Assembly: GCA_039619475.1 (NCBI GenBank)
Contig: CM077115.1
Span: forward strand, 593,365,643 to 593,429,642
DNA from: Icerya purchasi
Taxonomy: Eukaryota > Arthropoda > Insecta > Hemiptera > Monophlebidae
Reading direction: 5' to 3'
Length of the DNA stretch: 64,000 bases
Each line of letters starts with the position of its first letter. The stretch's first letter is position 1. The notes under the pieces were generated by a model that did no database searches, was not told where the DNA came from, and saw only the letters and a program-made list of their open reading frames with translations. Positions 43,157 through 55,181 of the stretch are shown here, one piece after another. The position numbers and the translations under genes were made by a program.

Positions 43157-43439
43157 CCTATTCGCCGCTAATAGGATCCGATCTCTACCTCAGTTCTCGC
43201 TAAAATCGTTTTTCTCCAATTTCGCAAAATATATATCATTATTATTTTTTTTTTTTTTATGTATTTTTTATTTTATTATTTTTTTTTATTTATAACTGCA
43301 GCTTTTCGAGTATATAATAAAAACGTTCGTACACGCACATCGCTATTTACATACCTAAGAATCTACCTAATTGACTAGAACGCCATCAAACATATCTATA
43401 TATGACACTGTAATAATAATAATAAACCATAGATAGCGC

Positions 43440-44040
43440 TACTTAATTGATTGATAAACGTTATCAGCACACAATTGAGAGGGAGGAAACTGTGGAGAGG
43501 GTTTATAGGACGCTTTGGAGTTATGGATTTTATGGAAGGTATGAAATTTAGGATGTGGAAAAGAATTAGAGAGAAGAGAGGGAGGTGATGAAGGAGACTT
43601 AGAAGAATTACTAGGAGGAGATATAGACATTAAGGCTCGGTCGGCGTATGAAAAAGCACAAAATGCTAAGTTTTTTTTAAAATGGGAGGTCTCGTAGAAT
43701 GAAATATTCTCAAACACCATAATACGTTTAATATCCTTTTGCCTGATTCATTCAGGGCAAGATCGGTCAAAGGCAGAGTGTGTGCCTTTGCAGTTACGGC
43801 AGACAAGCGGTTCCTGCGGTTGTGCATTCAGAAACTAGATGCTTAGAAGCGCAGTGTGAACAGGTGTTGGAAGAGCTAAGACCGTTCTTTGCGATATGCC
43901 CAAAAAGAAAACATTTGGAGCACTGCGTAGGCGATCGGACACTAGGGGACGCAGGAAATCGCATCTTTAAAATCGAAATGAATTCCGGGAGACTCCCTCA
44001 TTTAAGATCAGCCCCGGGTCTCATACCTTCGAAGAAAAAA
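43440..44040 (-). pseudogene. Non-LTR ORF1 (gag-like, CCHC zinc knuckles)
   Basis: From about 43960 down, the minus strand gives QCSKCFLFGHIAKNG, CSHCASKHLVSEC, and NCKGTHSAFDRSCP across a shift, then IKRIMVFENISF and a Ser/Pro-rich tail (SISPPSNSSKSPSSPPSL). The three CCHC-type knuckles followed by a CPE-like motif are the hallmark of ORF1 in I/R1/Jockey-group elements. Stops near 43745-43800 break it. It belongs with the endonuclease relic at 40440-41690. Confidence 0.8.
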
Positions 44041-44046
44041 TGGTGA

Positions 44047-44214
44047 AAAAGTGAATTATCATATGTGCGTAAACAAAAAGCAAAAAAAAACCTACTGTGT
44101 ACACATGAATTATCAATAAAATTAAAAGTATGTTCTCTTTAAAAAATCAACTCTCTTTCCCTAACAAATTTAATACTACATAAATTGAACGGCATATAAG
44201 ACATTTTATACACA

Positions 44215-44245
<31 letters not shown>

Positions 44246-45115
44246 GTTGATATTTGCAATTTTTTATCAACAACATTATGTTTTCTTTTTCTACAAAAAA
44301 ATATTTATATATATAAATTAAATATTGTGGATAGCAAAAAATAGTCGTTTTTTTTTTTTTAAATAAAAATAAAAACTTCATTTATAATGCATTATCTACG
44401 GCGGCGTTATGCTGGTATTGTCGTCACAGCGATACATTCTAATTTTGATACATTCATTTGATCTTTTTGATCATGGTATTTTCATTACGGGTATATAAAT
44501 TAAACATGCATGTTTAAAATTACATAATTGTTTATGTGATTAGCAAAAAATAAATGAAATACAGTATGATTTATTAAATTTTTCGAAATAAAAATATATT
44601 TATAAAATCAGCAATCAATTAAAACTCGCTTCTATTTTAAATCATTTTTATACAGTTCAAAACTTTCAATAAAAATAAGAAATAAAATATTGTTAAAATT
44701 TTAATTATTTCACATTATAAAACGTTTTGCCCAGAAAAATTTGTAACGATTGCATGAGTATCAATGTTTGCATAGAGAATTGTTATTAATGGATTTGTTG
44801 AATGTTTATTTATTATTCAATATACACGTTAAAAGAACATTCACTTTTTTAACGTAATAAATTACATTTATCATATAAAATTTCTATAAATATTCATGTT
44901 ATGTAGCATTTAGTTGCTTGAAAAAAAAAGAGAAAGTTATATAGAGAAAAAGTATATAATTTTATTAATCAACTCATATATTATTTTTTTATGTATAAAA
45001 ATTAACTAAATTTTTTTTAGGATAAAAAATACAAATTTAAAATCTTGCATTTTTCTAGTATTGAGTATTTTAGGAAAGGAAACATAAATTTTGCACATGG
45101 AAAGTTAAATTTCTT
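44047..45115. other. AT-rich non-coding stretch
   Basis: It contains a (TA)n microsatellite at about 44213-44246 and no recognisable coding sequence. Confidence 0.5.
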
Positions 45116-45119
45116 TTTG

Positions 45120-45196
45120 TTCAAGAGCGCGGGGCCCTCTAGGGGTTGAGGCCCGGGGCTATAGCCCCCTTAACCTTTCCTTAGATCCGGCCCTGA
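45120..45196. mobile_element. Orphan hAT-type end
   Basis: The stretch GGGGTTGAGGCCCGGGGC through CTTAGATCCGGCCCTG looks like the right end of a hAT element (compare CTGGCCCTG at 16145). The expected left end CAGGGCCGGATC was not found on its left, so the element may be truncated. Confidence 0.45.
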
Positions 45197-45199
45197 ACC

Positions 45200-46285
45200 C
45201 AGAGAAAATCCAAAACAAGGGAGGAAAAAACTGTAAAAAGAAATATTACTAATTGTTGATCTCAAAGTTGTAATAGAGTATTTAGGAAAAATGTTTACAT
45301 GCGAAGAATATGTCGCTCGATATTTGATATATTTCAAATAATTGTAGCCAGTCTACGTCCAATAGCGGATTTAGGGCTGGCCGAAGGATTATTTTAAAAA
45401 AAATTGATGAAATTAATTCTTTATAACGTGTAATTGTTAGATTTTTGTAGCAATAACTTAGAGGCATTTTGTTTTAGTAAAATAATTGGCTTATTTTTTT
45501 TTTTTAATTTACAGGAAATTTACTGGGGGCCGAATTTATATGTATACTGCAGAAATATTACGTATAAATTCGCTAAAAATTTAATTTTAGCCGCAAAATA
45601 CTCATTTCTGGTTATGTTAAGGAAGTGGAAAGGTGTCCTTTATTTTTTAAATTTATTTAGTGAGCGCGGATCCGGTTTTAAAAATTGCGCACATTTTTTA
45701 AAATTATTTGCGGAAAATATTTTGGGATATTTTTCGAAAATCGGTGTGAAAGTTGACTAAAGGTAAAAATCCAAATTCTTTTAACAATTCGAATTTCCAT
45801 CGTCTCGGTTTAGCAGTGATACAATTTACGAACCAATTTTTTATTGGAAATTTTAAGCACAACAGTTTACCCTTCATCGTCTAATTTTTAGCAATATGTA
45901 GGGCATTTCTGAAATATTTTCTGGTCTAGTCATCTGGACAATGTATACTTTTCCTTATAAACATGTTTGAACAATGCGTTGAAACTCTTTTTACTTTTTT
46001 TAACTCTTTCTAGTGGTGTAAATTTTCGTTGTTGGAACTTTTTTATCATTTCATACATTCGAAAAAGATTCTTTCCTACTCTGATATTCTTGGTATCCTG
46101 TGTCCAAAAATACTGGCTGGAGGTATGCCAAGCAAATTTAGACATGTTTCATATCTGTGTGGTGAGCTCTTTTCGTTTTGAATTACATTCCTCTTTTTTG
46201 TTCCTCGACAATGACAGTCCGCTGTTTTTTCTCTTTTCGAAACGTTGTTTTTTAAGATTCGATAAACGGAAAAAGCCATTTCTCG
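45200..46285. other. Non-coding stretch
   Basis: No recognised gene. GC-richer words (GCGGATTTAGGGCTGGCCG near 45365, GAGCGCGGATCCGG near 45662) suggest further degraded non-autonomous DNA elements. Confidence 0.35.
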
Positions 46286-46289
46286 CCTG

Positions 46290-47660
46290 TTCTCCTCTGC
46301 ATCCAATTCTTTTTTATTCTCACTGTACAGTATTCAATATGCAGAGCTTCGACTCGCTGCTGGTGATTTCGAACATCTCGTATCACAAGTCTTCTATGCG
46401 AGGCATCTGAATGGCCTCCTCAGCGAAGCGCCGCTATTCCTTATTTCAAATTTACCCTTAAAGACCATCGCTAATGTTCATGTCCCAACGCAAAGTTGTG
46501 TTAGCATCACAACATGAATTATCTAAACGCAATCTTCGCCTATTTCTTTGAACCAAATTCCGCAACCTGCCTTCCGATTTATCCATACGACTTACTAAAT
46601 ATAGACCCCCAGTCACCGCAAGCTTTCGGGGCTCATTCGGGGCTCAGTCTGCAACTCCTCGGATGATTTATCTCCGCGGATGAACAGCACAGCTTCATTC
46701 GATTGTTTACTGCTAAATCAAAAAGGATCCAAGTTGCAATTGTTTATAAGCTATTGTCGTTTAGAGGAACACGTAGTTTACTGCACTGATGGATTCGATT
46801 TTATAGGCTTAGTAGGATGTGCTTTGATCTGCAAAAATATAATCGTATCTAGATTTCCTTTACCATCCTTCTTCTCGGCATTGTCTTCAGAATTGTACGG
46901 TATATTCTTAGCTTATACGCTTCGGACAAACATAAATAGTGCGACTGACTCTGTGCTCGCTATGAAAAATATAGAAGGCAGAAAACGTATCCAGATAATT
47001 TTGCAAAAAATCGATCTCCCATTCCGTTGCTATATGGATACCGGGACATTCAGGCATTTTGAGAAACACAATTGCTGACTGAGCAGCAAAGGAAGCAGCA
47101 CTGATGCACCTGCTGCTCCGAATATAAGGATCCCACTATCAGACGTTAAATATCTAATCAAAAAACTTTTCTAGATCGTGGGGCAAGACAAGTAGACTAA
47201 TTCCAGACCATCACACCTTCATCTCATTAAAGACAACGTCTGTCTACGAAATCACTTTCTCTCGCTTCATAAAGACCAGACCGCTCTGTGTCGGCTTCGC
47301 AACGGGTCCACAAGATGTTAACATGGTCACATTTTGTCTGGACTTTTCCGCTATGCTCTTCATGCAACTGCCCTATCTCTGTTACTCATTTTCTCGTACT
47401 ATGTCCATTACTCGAAAGCCTGCGGCTCAAGCACAAACTAACTCCTAACCTTAAATCTCAACTACGAGACAATCCTACAACTAGCATATCCTTTCTATCC
47501 GTTCTTAAGGAATCATGCTTCATAGCTGGATACCACATCTCCCAGAAGGCACAGCGACTTGTTCGTATATCGGAAGAGTTTGTTTTCAAGTCGGAGTTTA
47601 CTTTTTGGGCGAAGTAGCCAATTCAGTTTTTTTCATTTTTTGGCGATATTTTACTTTTTT
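46290..47660 (+). pseudogene. Non-LTR retrotransposon tail with RNase H
   Basis: In order on the plus strand: an RT end (ALRLAAGDF.. and SLLCEASEWPP in shifting frames), an RNase H region in 46680-47100 with YCTDGFD, SSELYGIFLAY, ATDSVLAM and WIPGHSGILRNTIAD followed by a stop, and a C-terminal stretch 47288-47617 with PLCSSCNCPISVTHFLVLC. Frameshifts and stops separate all parts. It is similar in organisation to the relic at 1514-3060 but diverged from it. Confidence 0.8.
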
Positions 47661-48066
47661 TAGAATATTAAGTCGTTAGTTGATAAAAACGGTAAAACAA
47701 ACACTTTGAAAGTGCAATTATTATAATGATAATAGTATTTTTTTTTAAGTACATTTTGTGTTGCTTTGATTTTAAATTGTTCAATCTGAATTTACCTTAC
47801 TATCTTTCTTTTACAATTTGCATTTTAATTTTTCTATAACGGCACATTTGTTTTCGTGGCGAGTAATATTTATATTTATTGCCAGTAAATTTTCGTTAAA
47901 ATATTAACGAAAACTTTTAGAGAGGCTTGAGATCCGTAAAGCCGTTGAAGTCAGCGCCAATAATTACAAATGTAAATATTAGACGTGCAACAAATTTTAT
48001 ATCAGAACTATTTAAATGGCGAAGGAGTAAGGTTCGCAGACATTTTCTCGAATCCATTATCTTGAA

Positions 48067-48105
48067 AGATATATATATATATATATATATATTGATATAT
48101 ATATA
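48067..48105. repeat. (TA)n microsatellite
   Basis: Simple repeat. Further (TA)n runs are at about 48510-48523 and 49878-49909. Confidence 0.9.
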
Positions 48106-48297
48106 ACTCGGCCATTTTGGCTTCGCAAGGGGCTGTGCCCCTTGACCCCTCTTGCTTTCATTTCTGTCTCTTTTTCTTCTATACTTTGTATAAAATGATC
48201 AAAATTTACAACGTAATTCTTACTAGCATCAACACACACAAAAAATAACATAACCCCAAAAATCCTATTCTAACATTTAACTTCCGTTGTATAAAAT

Positions 48298-48480
48298 TAA
48301 GACATTTTTTCGTTACATTTTTCGTTACATTTTTCGTTACATATTTCATTACATAAAATTGTGACATTTTTTAAATAACAATAACAAAAATCCTACAAAA
48401 TATAACAAACGTTACATAAAATTGGGACATTTTTTTGGGACATTTAGCGTTACATAAAATTGGGACATTTTTTCGAATGG
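48298..48480. repeat. Tandem motif cluster (CGTTACATAAAATTGGGACATTTTTT)
   Basis: Short units TTTTTCGTTACA repeat three times, followed by longer units containing CGTTACATAAAATTGGGACATT. It ends with GAATGGGGGGTAGCC. The style is similar to subterminal repeats of foldback elements; the family is unknown. Confidence 0.6.
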
Positions 48481-49874
48481 GGGGTAGCCTAAGAATTACG
48501 TTGTAATTAATATATATATATATTGATATGAATCGATTTTCTTCCTGTTTCGGTTGGGAGCCAGTTGATAGAGATCGGCTTTCTTCTCTCCCGATGTTGA
48601 AAAAATTATGTAAAAAAAAAATATAAAAAAAAGTATAACGGGCTCCAGTGGTAAGTGAAAAGCTCTGCCTAGTAGAGCATTAGGCTTTTGTGGAAGAAAA
48701 AAAAACAAAATATAAAAAAATTGTCGATAAAAAAAGAAAAAAAAAGAAAAAAAAAAGGAATCAAAGAAAAATTGGAACGCGAAACCCGCCGTTCGGAGGC
48801 AGTAGTGTCTCTCCGGTGGAGATGTCACGGGCTCGCTACGTGTCCAGTAAGAAATGCCTGGTACTATAAATCGCGTTTTATATTTAAAAAAAAAACAGGG
48901 AAAACAATTTACAAACATATCCCGTGACTAACAAAAAAATTCCAAACAAAATTTCGATCAATTATAACAAGTGCGCGCTACGTGTAACAATAAGCGAGAG
49001 AAATTAATTGCGACGGCGTGATCTCTTGACAATGAAAAGTACAACTGAACTACTCTGTAATGTACATCGAATTACGCCCTAGAACCATTATTGAATTATC
49101 ATGCACGATGTACGAACGAAGATTTCGGTACCGGATGGGCTTTTACCGAACGACATAGTCGAATCGCTGAAATTACCACCCGGTACCCCTTATCAAGTAA
49201 TATTATAAACGCCGTCGAATTTTCTAGAACATTTCTTATATTATATGTATTCTAAAGCGGCCGCTACCTTGTCTTTCCGGGATTTTATAAACTTCCCTCA
49301 GCTTAATGTTTCTCGGTGCAGCTTCTACCCGACACGCACTCGCCCCGTACTCATAGAGTACTCTCCACTATCGGCCACTATACACACGCACACAGTCTCA
49401 CCTGACGCAACATTCGACCGTGCCCGGGAATTTCGGTTTTAGCCGATAAGCATCTCCGATATGTACGATATTACGTCGAATAGAACGTGCTGTTCGATAA
49501 ATCACGAAATAAATGATTTTAATCAGAGAAATATGTTTTTATAATTCGAACACCGCTGAAAGATAGCGCTATAGGTATCGAATCCGTTACACTACGTACG
49601 GCTATTATACAAGTAAAGTGGAAATCGGGTACACCTATGAATATTGCCGGAGAAAGTCACAGATTACATCTAACTATATATGTTAATCTCTATCAGTTAC
49701 AATGACTAATCTCAATTATTACAACCAAAACTTTGATAGGCAAGTAAAAAATTTATTGCTTGTAACGAGGTGGTAGCATAATATTTAATTTTGAAAGGGG
49801 TTTGAAGATGAATTTAACAAAAAATAATTCGTTTCTTTATATTTTTCTATGAAAAAATAAATATTGTACAAACA

Positions 49875-49908
<34 letters not shown>
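48481..49908. other. Non-coding stretch with GC-richer islands
   Basis: No gene recognised. The 48780-48850 and 49020-49450 parts are less AT-rich than their surroundings, but open frames there are short and show no family motif. Confidence 0.35.
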
Positions 49909-49909
<1 letters not shown>

Positions 49910-49912
<3 letters not shown>

Positions 49913-50078
49913 AGTTATAACAAATACAAATATAACAAATTGAAGAATAAAATGATTGCTTACTTAGAAACGTTTTCGGGTACAATCCATCATTCATCAG
50001 CTACCCCGAAAACGTTTCTAAGTACGCAGCATCATTTTATTCTTAAATTTGTTTGTTATATTTGTATTTGTTATAGTC
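49910..50078. repeat. Inverted repeat with 70-bp arms
   Basis: The left arm (CTATAACAAATACAAATATA reading the outer strand, ending ACTTAGAAACGTTTTCGGG) and the right arm (CCCCGAAAACGTTTCTAAGT through TATTTGTATTTGTTATAG) are inverted copies around a loop near 49982-50004. It is next to a (TA)n run. It is a MITE-like or foldback structure. Confidence 0.75.
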
Positions 50079-51378
50079 TACTCTATATTCTATATTAACA
50101 AACAGGATGTTAAAAGATTCTTTATTAAACAGATATATGTTATTGTTACTTTTTCTTTTGCTGTTGTTAGCTGACACATTAAATGATTATTGTAAACTTA
50201 ACGAGATTGATGAAAAACTACAATGATACAAGTCGTTACGAAAAACCATGAAAAGTAACAGGGAATATATTGAAAAATTATTATACTTTATTCGATATTA
50301 ACGGAAAAATGATCAAATTATCGAGCCCTCTTAATCGACATTTACTGTATATAATGAATTAAATTTCGTATACAGTGCAAGTTGCAGTTTAGACAGATGC
50401 TCTTAATGTTGTAATAATGTAAATTATAATCGATACAGGATAGTACATATAAATTCGTATGTTAATCAATAACGTACGTCACAGTGATTGCCTTATTTTA
50501 TCGTAACTATTTAATGATAAACAGAGAAACCTGGTGCTTTGAGGACAAGAAGATTTCAAAGTCTCGGTGAATTCTGAAAAAGAAAAAGGCCGATCCTAGC
50601 TAACCCAACCTATATTTGGTAATGTTAATACATCTATACCGCCATGTGTAATTCGTTGAAAAACATTGATCAAATCGGTCCCTAAAACCCCTTTACTATT
50701 AAAAAAATTTAAACTTTTAGAAACATGATTTTAGAAATTTTTAAAGGCAAGCGATTAACAAGGCGGCATTGCCCCGAACATTGAAAGACGCCAAACACAA
50801 AAATCTGAATTTCATAAAAAAACATTTGGTTACATCGATTAACTTCTCCATCAAACATTTAGAACGAATTTAAAAAGATAAGAATCAACGTTTTTTCATA
50901 AATTAAACCATTTCAAATTTACGCAGTAAAGTTTTTAAAAGTAAAAAATTAATTTTAGAGCGGTAGAAGTAGACAGAAATAAATATTTTTTCCCGTTCCG
51001 AAAAGACTACTGGAGAAAATGATGTATAACTTAATACTATAAAATGAAAAGTCTGATGAATTATTTTCCGAAGATAGTTTTAGTACAGAGTGTAAGATGC
51101 GTGTAATTTATTTTCCGAGATGGAAAAAAGTTGGCGCTCAAGTTTTTCTTGAAAGATAAAGCAAAAAAAGAACAAATATAATTTCACAGCTTGAAGAAAA
51201 ATTTCCCAAAGCGCAATCAATTTTCGTGCGCAATGATAAAGCTGTATTTTTGTCAGAAATTTTCCGGAAAAAGAAAAAAAGAATATGGGAAAAAACACGA
51301 GACAAGCGCAGGTAAGAATGATAGTCAATTACATTTAAAATTAAAATATCAACTTTCACAATACAATTTCGTCTCTTT

Positions 51379-51800
51379 TTAGGATTCCGTATACATATAA
51401 TGTACGGAATCCTTATAAGATGGTACACAAATGACAAAAATATCAAATAAAAATCAATAATTCACGAACGGCTTGACTTATAAACTTCAAATTTGGAACA
51501 TAAATTACAATTAAAATTCTCTTTAAAACGATCTATAACTTGAAGATGACCGATTACCCTGGGCGGCAAAAAACCCAAAAAACCGTCAAGAATATATAAT
51601 ATGGTACATAAAACGACCTCAAAAATCACTTAAAAAATCATAACTCGCCACTAGATAAACTTATAACGCTGAAATTCAAAATATAAACTACAATGCAGGA
51701 GTACTTTCATAAAATAAAAAAATTTGGTTACAAAAGTTATGTAAAGTTGCCCAAAAGTTCAAAAAAGCGCAAAAAATGACGTGTAGCCCCCCCCTAGTGT
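51379..51800 (+). repeat. Hairpin-ended repeat (family of 16146-16310)
   Basis: It begins TAGGATTCCGTATACA and TGTACGGAATCCT, an uninterrupted palindrome, followed by sequence matching 16162-16310. It marks the left edge of the insertion in duplication copy B and leads into the tandem array. Confidence 0.8.
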
Positions 51801-53640
51801 CGCGAATATTACCGTTAAAATTTTGAACACGGTTACAAATATGCGCTTCCACGTATATTTCTCTAGTTCGGAACATTCGAATTTCCAGCTTTAAAATTGG
51901 ACCCTCGGGGCACCGAAAGCTCGAGATTTTGGAAAAAAATATTTTTTTTCTTGGGCTTGTGATATATCATTAGAAAGATCTCTAGTAGTCGGGAACGAAA
52001 CCGAATTTCATTTTCTTAACCAAACTTTCAAAGTTGCGGTAAAGCTCAAAAAATCGTCAGCTCCAATTGCGGCCCCCTCCTTGCGACGCGAGTATTACAG
52101 CTATAAATTTGGAACATGGTAGAAAATACGCGACTCTACGTATATTTCTCTGATTTAAGACAATCGGACCCCAACTTTAGAATGAGACCCGTGGGGCACC
52201 GAAAATTCAAAATTTTGAAAAAAAAAATTTTTTTTTCTGAGGTTTGTGATATATCATTACAAATATCGCTGTTTGTTGGGAACGAAAACGTATTTCATTT
52301 TCTTAACGAAACTTTCAAAGTTGCCGAAAAGTTCAAAATAGCGCGAAAAATTACTTTTTAGCCCCATAGCGAAGCAAATATTACAGCTAAATATTTTGAA
52401 CACGGTTAAAAATATGCGCTTCTACGTATATTTCTCTAATTCGAAACATCCAGGTTTCCAGTTCTAAAACTAGACACTCGGGGCGCCGAAAGCTCAAAAT
52501 TTTGAAATAAAATATTTTTTTCTTCGGATTGTGATATATTATTAGAAAGATCGCTATTCGTCGGGAACGAAACCGTATTTCATTTTTTTAACGAAATTTT
52601 AAAAGTTGCAGGAAAGTTCAAAAAAGCGCGAGCTTTAATTTGTAGCTTCCTCTTTACGACGCGAGTATTATAGCTATAAATTTGGAGAAAGTTAGAAAAT
52701 ATGCAACTTCACGTATATTTCTCTAATTTTTAACATCCAGGTTTCCAGCTTTAAAATAAAACCCTTAGGGCGCTGAAAGCTCAAAATTTTTAAAAAATAT
52801 TTTTTTTTGCCCGAGCTTATAATATATCATTGGAAAGATCGCTATTTGTCGGGAACGGAACCGTATTTCATTTTCTTAACGAAACTGTCAACGTTCCGAA
52901 AAGTTCAAAAAAACAAAAATAATTACCTTTCTCTCCCCCAGCTCCACGAATATTACAGCTGAAAATTTTGAACGCGGCTAAAAACGTGCTGATCCCCTTA
53001 TATTTCTCTAGTTTATAACATTTGGATTTTCAGTTTTAAAATTGGACCTGAAGGCGCCGAAAGTTCGAAATTTTGAAGAAAAATTTTTATTTTTCTGACA
53101 CATGTTATATACCATTTGAAGGATCGCTATCTGTCGGGAAAGAAACCGTATTTCATTTTCCTTATTGAACTTTCAAAGTTTGCAGAAAAGTTCGAAAAAG
53201 CGCGAGAATTGATTTGTGACGCGGGTATTATAGCTAAAAATTTTGAGGAAAGTAGTAAATATGGGCATCCATGTATATTTCTCTGGTTTGGAACATCTAA
53301 GTTTCCAATTTTAAAATTAGTGGCTTGGGGCTCTGAAAGCTCGAAATTTTGTAAAAAAAAAATTTTTTTCAAGTGTATTATTATTGGAAAGAGTGCTATT
53401 TTTTGGGAACGGACCCGTATTTCGTTTTCTTAACGAAACTTTAAAATTTACTAAAAGTTCATAAAATTCTGAAAAATTACGTGTAGCCACGCTTGTAATT
53501 TATGTATTGTGTTCAAGATTTTGAACAAGGTTAAAAAAAAAATTCAGAACCTTAAGCGCGGAAAGCTCGAAAGTTTCAAAAATAATATTTTTTTTCCGGT
53601 CATGATCGATGGAAAGATCGTTATTTGTCGAGAACGAAAC
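51800..53640 (+). repeat. Tandem array, about 286-bp monomer
   Basis: The landmark TATTACAGCTAAAAATTTTGAA recurs at about 51806, 52091, 52378, 52665, 52951 and 53226, a period of 285-287 bp. Other landmarks repeat with the same spacing: ACGTATATTTCTCTA, ACATCCAGGTTTCCAG and GGGAACGAAACCGTATTTCA. The monomers are clearly diverged. A shortened seventh copy lies at about 53490-53640. The open frames in this stretch are by-products of the repeat. Confidence 0.92.
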
Positions 53641-53790
53641 CATAAGTTATTTCCTTAATGAAACTTTCAAACCTTGATGTTCCAAACTTGAGAAATATAT
53701 GTCGAAGCGCATATGTTTAACCCTGTTCAAAATTTTAGCTGTAATACCCGCGGCGCTAGAGGGGAGGAACTGTTTGAATTTTTTGGCAAC
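53640..53790 (-). repeat. Inverted partial monomer at the array end
   Basis: The reverse complement reads GTATTACAGCTAAAATTTTGAA, then ATATGCGCTTCGACATATATTTCTC and GGAACATC, which is the array monomer in opposite orientation. It abuts the forward array near 53660. Confidence 0.82.
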
Positions 53791-53899
53791 TTTAAAAGTT
53801 TCTAAATACGGTTCGGAATTATGTTTAGAGACTCCCGTGGAACTGGCGTACGAATTTCGACTGTTACTGGTTGAATGTCGGATGGTAACAATCCGCACG

Positions 53900-55145
53900 A
53901 ACGGATAATATTATTCCCCCACGCGCACAACTAGCAAGCACCGGATTTGATTGGAGAACTTTATAGTTTTTTAGTTTTAAATGTTGGTTTTGTTTTAAGT
54001 GGGTTTCTTGAATGCACGAAATAAACAGGTTTGTTAATCGGTGTTATTTTTCTTTTGGCTTTATCGGAATACGAGACTGCAGCGGTTTTTAGAATTTGGT
54101 TCGGATTGTTATAATTTGCGTTAGTAGTGCTAGTACGAGGGCTAAGAAACGGAACGGGATCGCAGGTTTCGGTTTGGTTGTTTTCATTGCGGCTTGTGTT
54201 AGTAGTGTTATGAACTGTAATGAAACGAACGGACTCACCGCATCATTGTTTAGGTGGTACGTCCGCTTGATGAAAAACAGCTGCGAATAGTATTTCGATT
54301 TGTTAAACAATTTAACGCCCTATGCTAGTAAATAAATAAAAAAAAAATATTTAATAATGGTCTAACGTACTGAGAGAGTCGAAAGAAAATACCGAATTGT
54401 TAAAAAATCATCACAGTAGAACGACAGTCTTTTTCACATCACGGAACTATATCGACCTTTTTTGGTAAAGTAACCAGTTCGTCTTGCAACCGAAAGAAGT
54501 TTAATAACAAAGTAACCAAATTGCCTCGAAATTCGGTTTTCCAATTAGTGACATTTACAAAACTCATAAACTATAATTTCGATTACCGTGTCTCTCCCTC
54601 GCATTCGCCGAGAATCCAGGATGCAATCACCAACATACACCAAACTGCCAGCAGAGAATACCAGCATTCTAGCAGCCGCAGCAGAGTGATACGTAGCATC
54701 AATATTATTTCTAATTAATATTTTTTGCGTGTTTTCGTTTATATGTTTATTAAATTTCTTTGACGGTTGGCTATTCAAGAAAGATAGTTGTAGGAATTAA
54801 CAAAATTACACATTTTAAAAAATCATAAAACCCTAATATTAGTATTATTAAATCTAAACCAATAATTTAAAAAAATAAATAAAAAAAGGATTTAATTAAT
54901 TTTTCTTCATAACCGTTACATTTCACTTCAAATTAGTCTAAGTCTTCGATTCAAATTAGTATTTTGCTTTACTGTTTTAAATTATTATTAGAAAAGATCT
55001 CTGAAATTTATTAAGATATTAAATTAAAATAGTAAAATAAAAATAGAAATTTATTCAAACAAATTTTCTCACATACTAAATAATTATAGTTATTGTTAAC
55101 TTTCATACGGAATCCTCAGCGCATGAAACCTCATGCTTGACTGAA
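53900..55145. other. Non-coding stretch
   Basis: No coding sequence recognised. The part 53930-54300 is less AT-rich but has only short frames. Confidence 0.4.
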
Positions 55146-55149
55146 CTTG

Positions 55150-55181
<32 letters not shown>

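Noticed and set aside
45434..46410. ORFs of 108 and 147 codons (plus)
   Set aside because: Phe/Leu/Ile-rich translations of T-rich DNA with no recognisable motif. The second overlaps the start of a retroelement relic in a different frame.
48496..48918. 140-codon Phe-rich minus-strand ORF
   Set aside because: It is a translation of A-rich tracts and has no motif.
52116..53908. Several ORFs of 65-105 codons on both strands
   Set aside because: They fall in the 286-bp array and recur only with the repeat. The frames differ between monomers.
54096..54310. ORFs of 64-73 codons
   Set aside because: No motif, both strands open at once, and unrelated to any neighbour.
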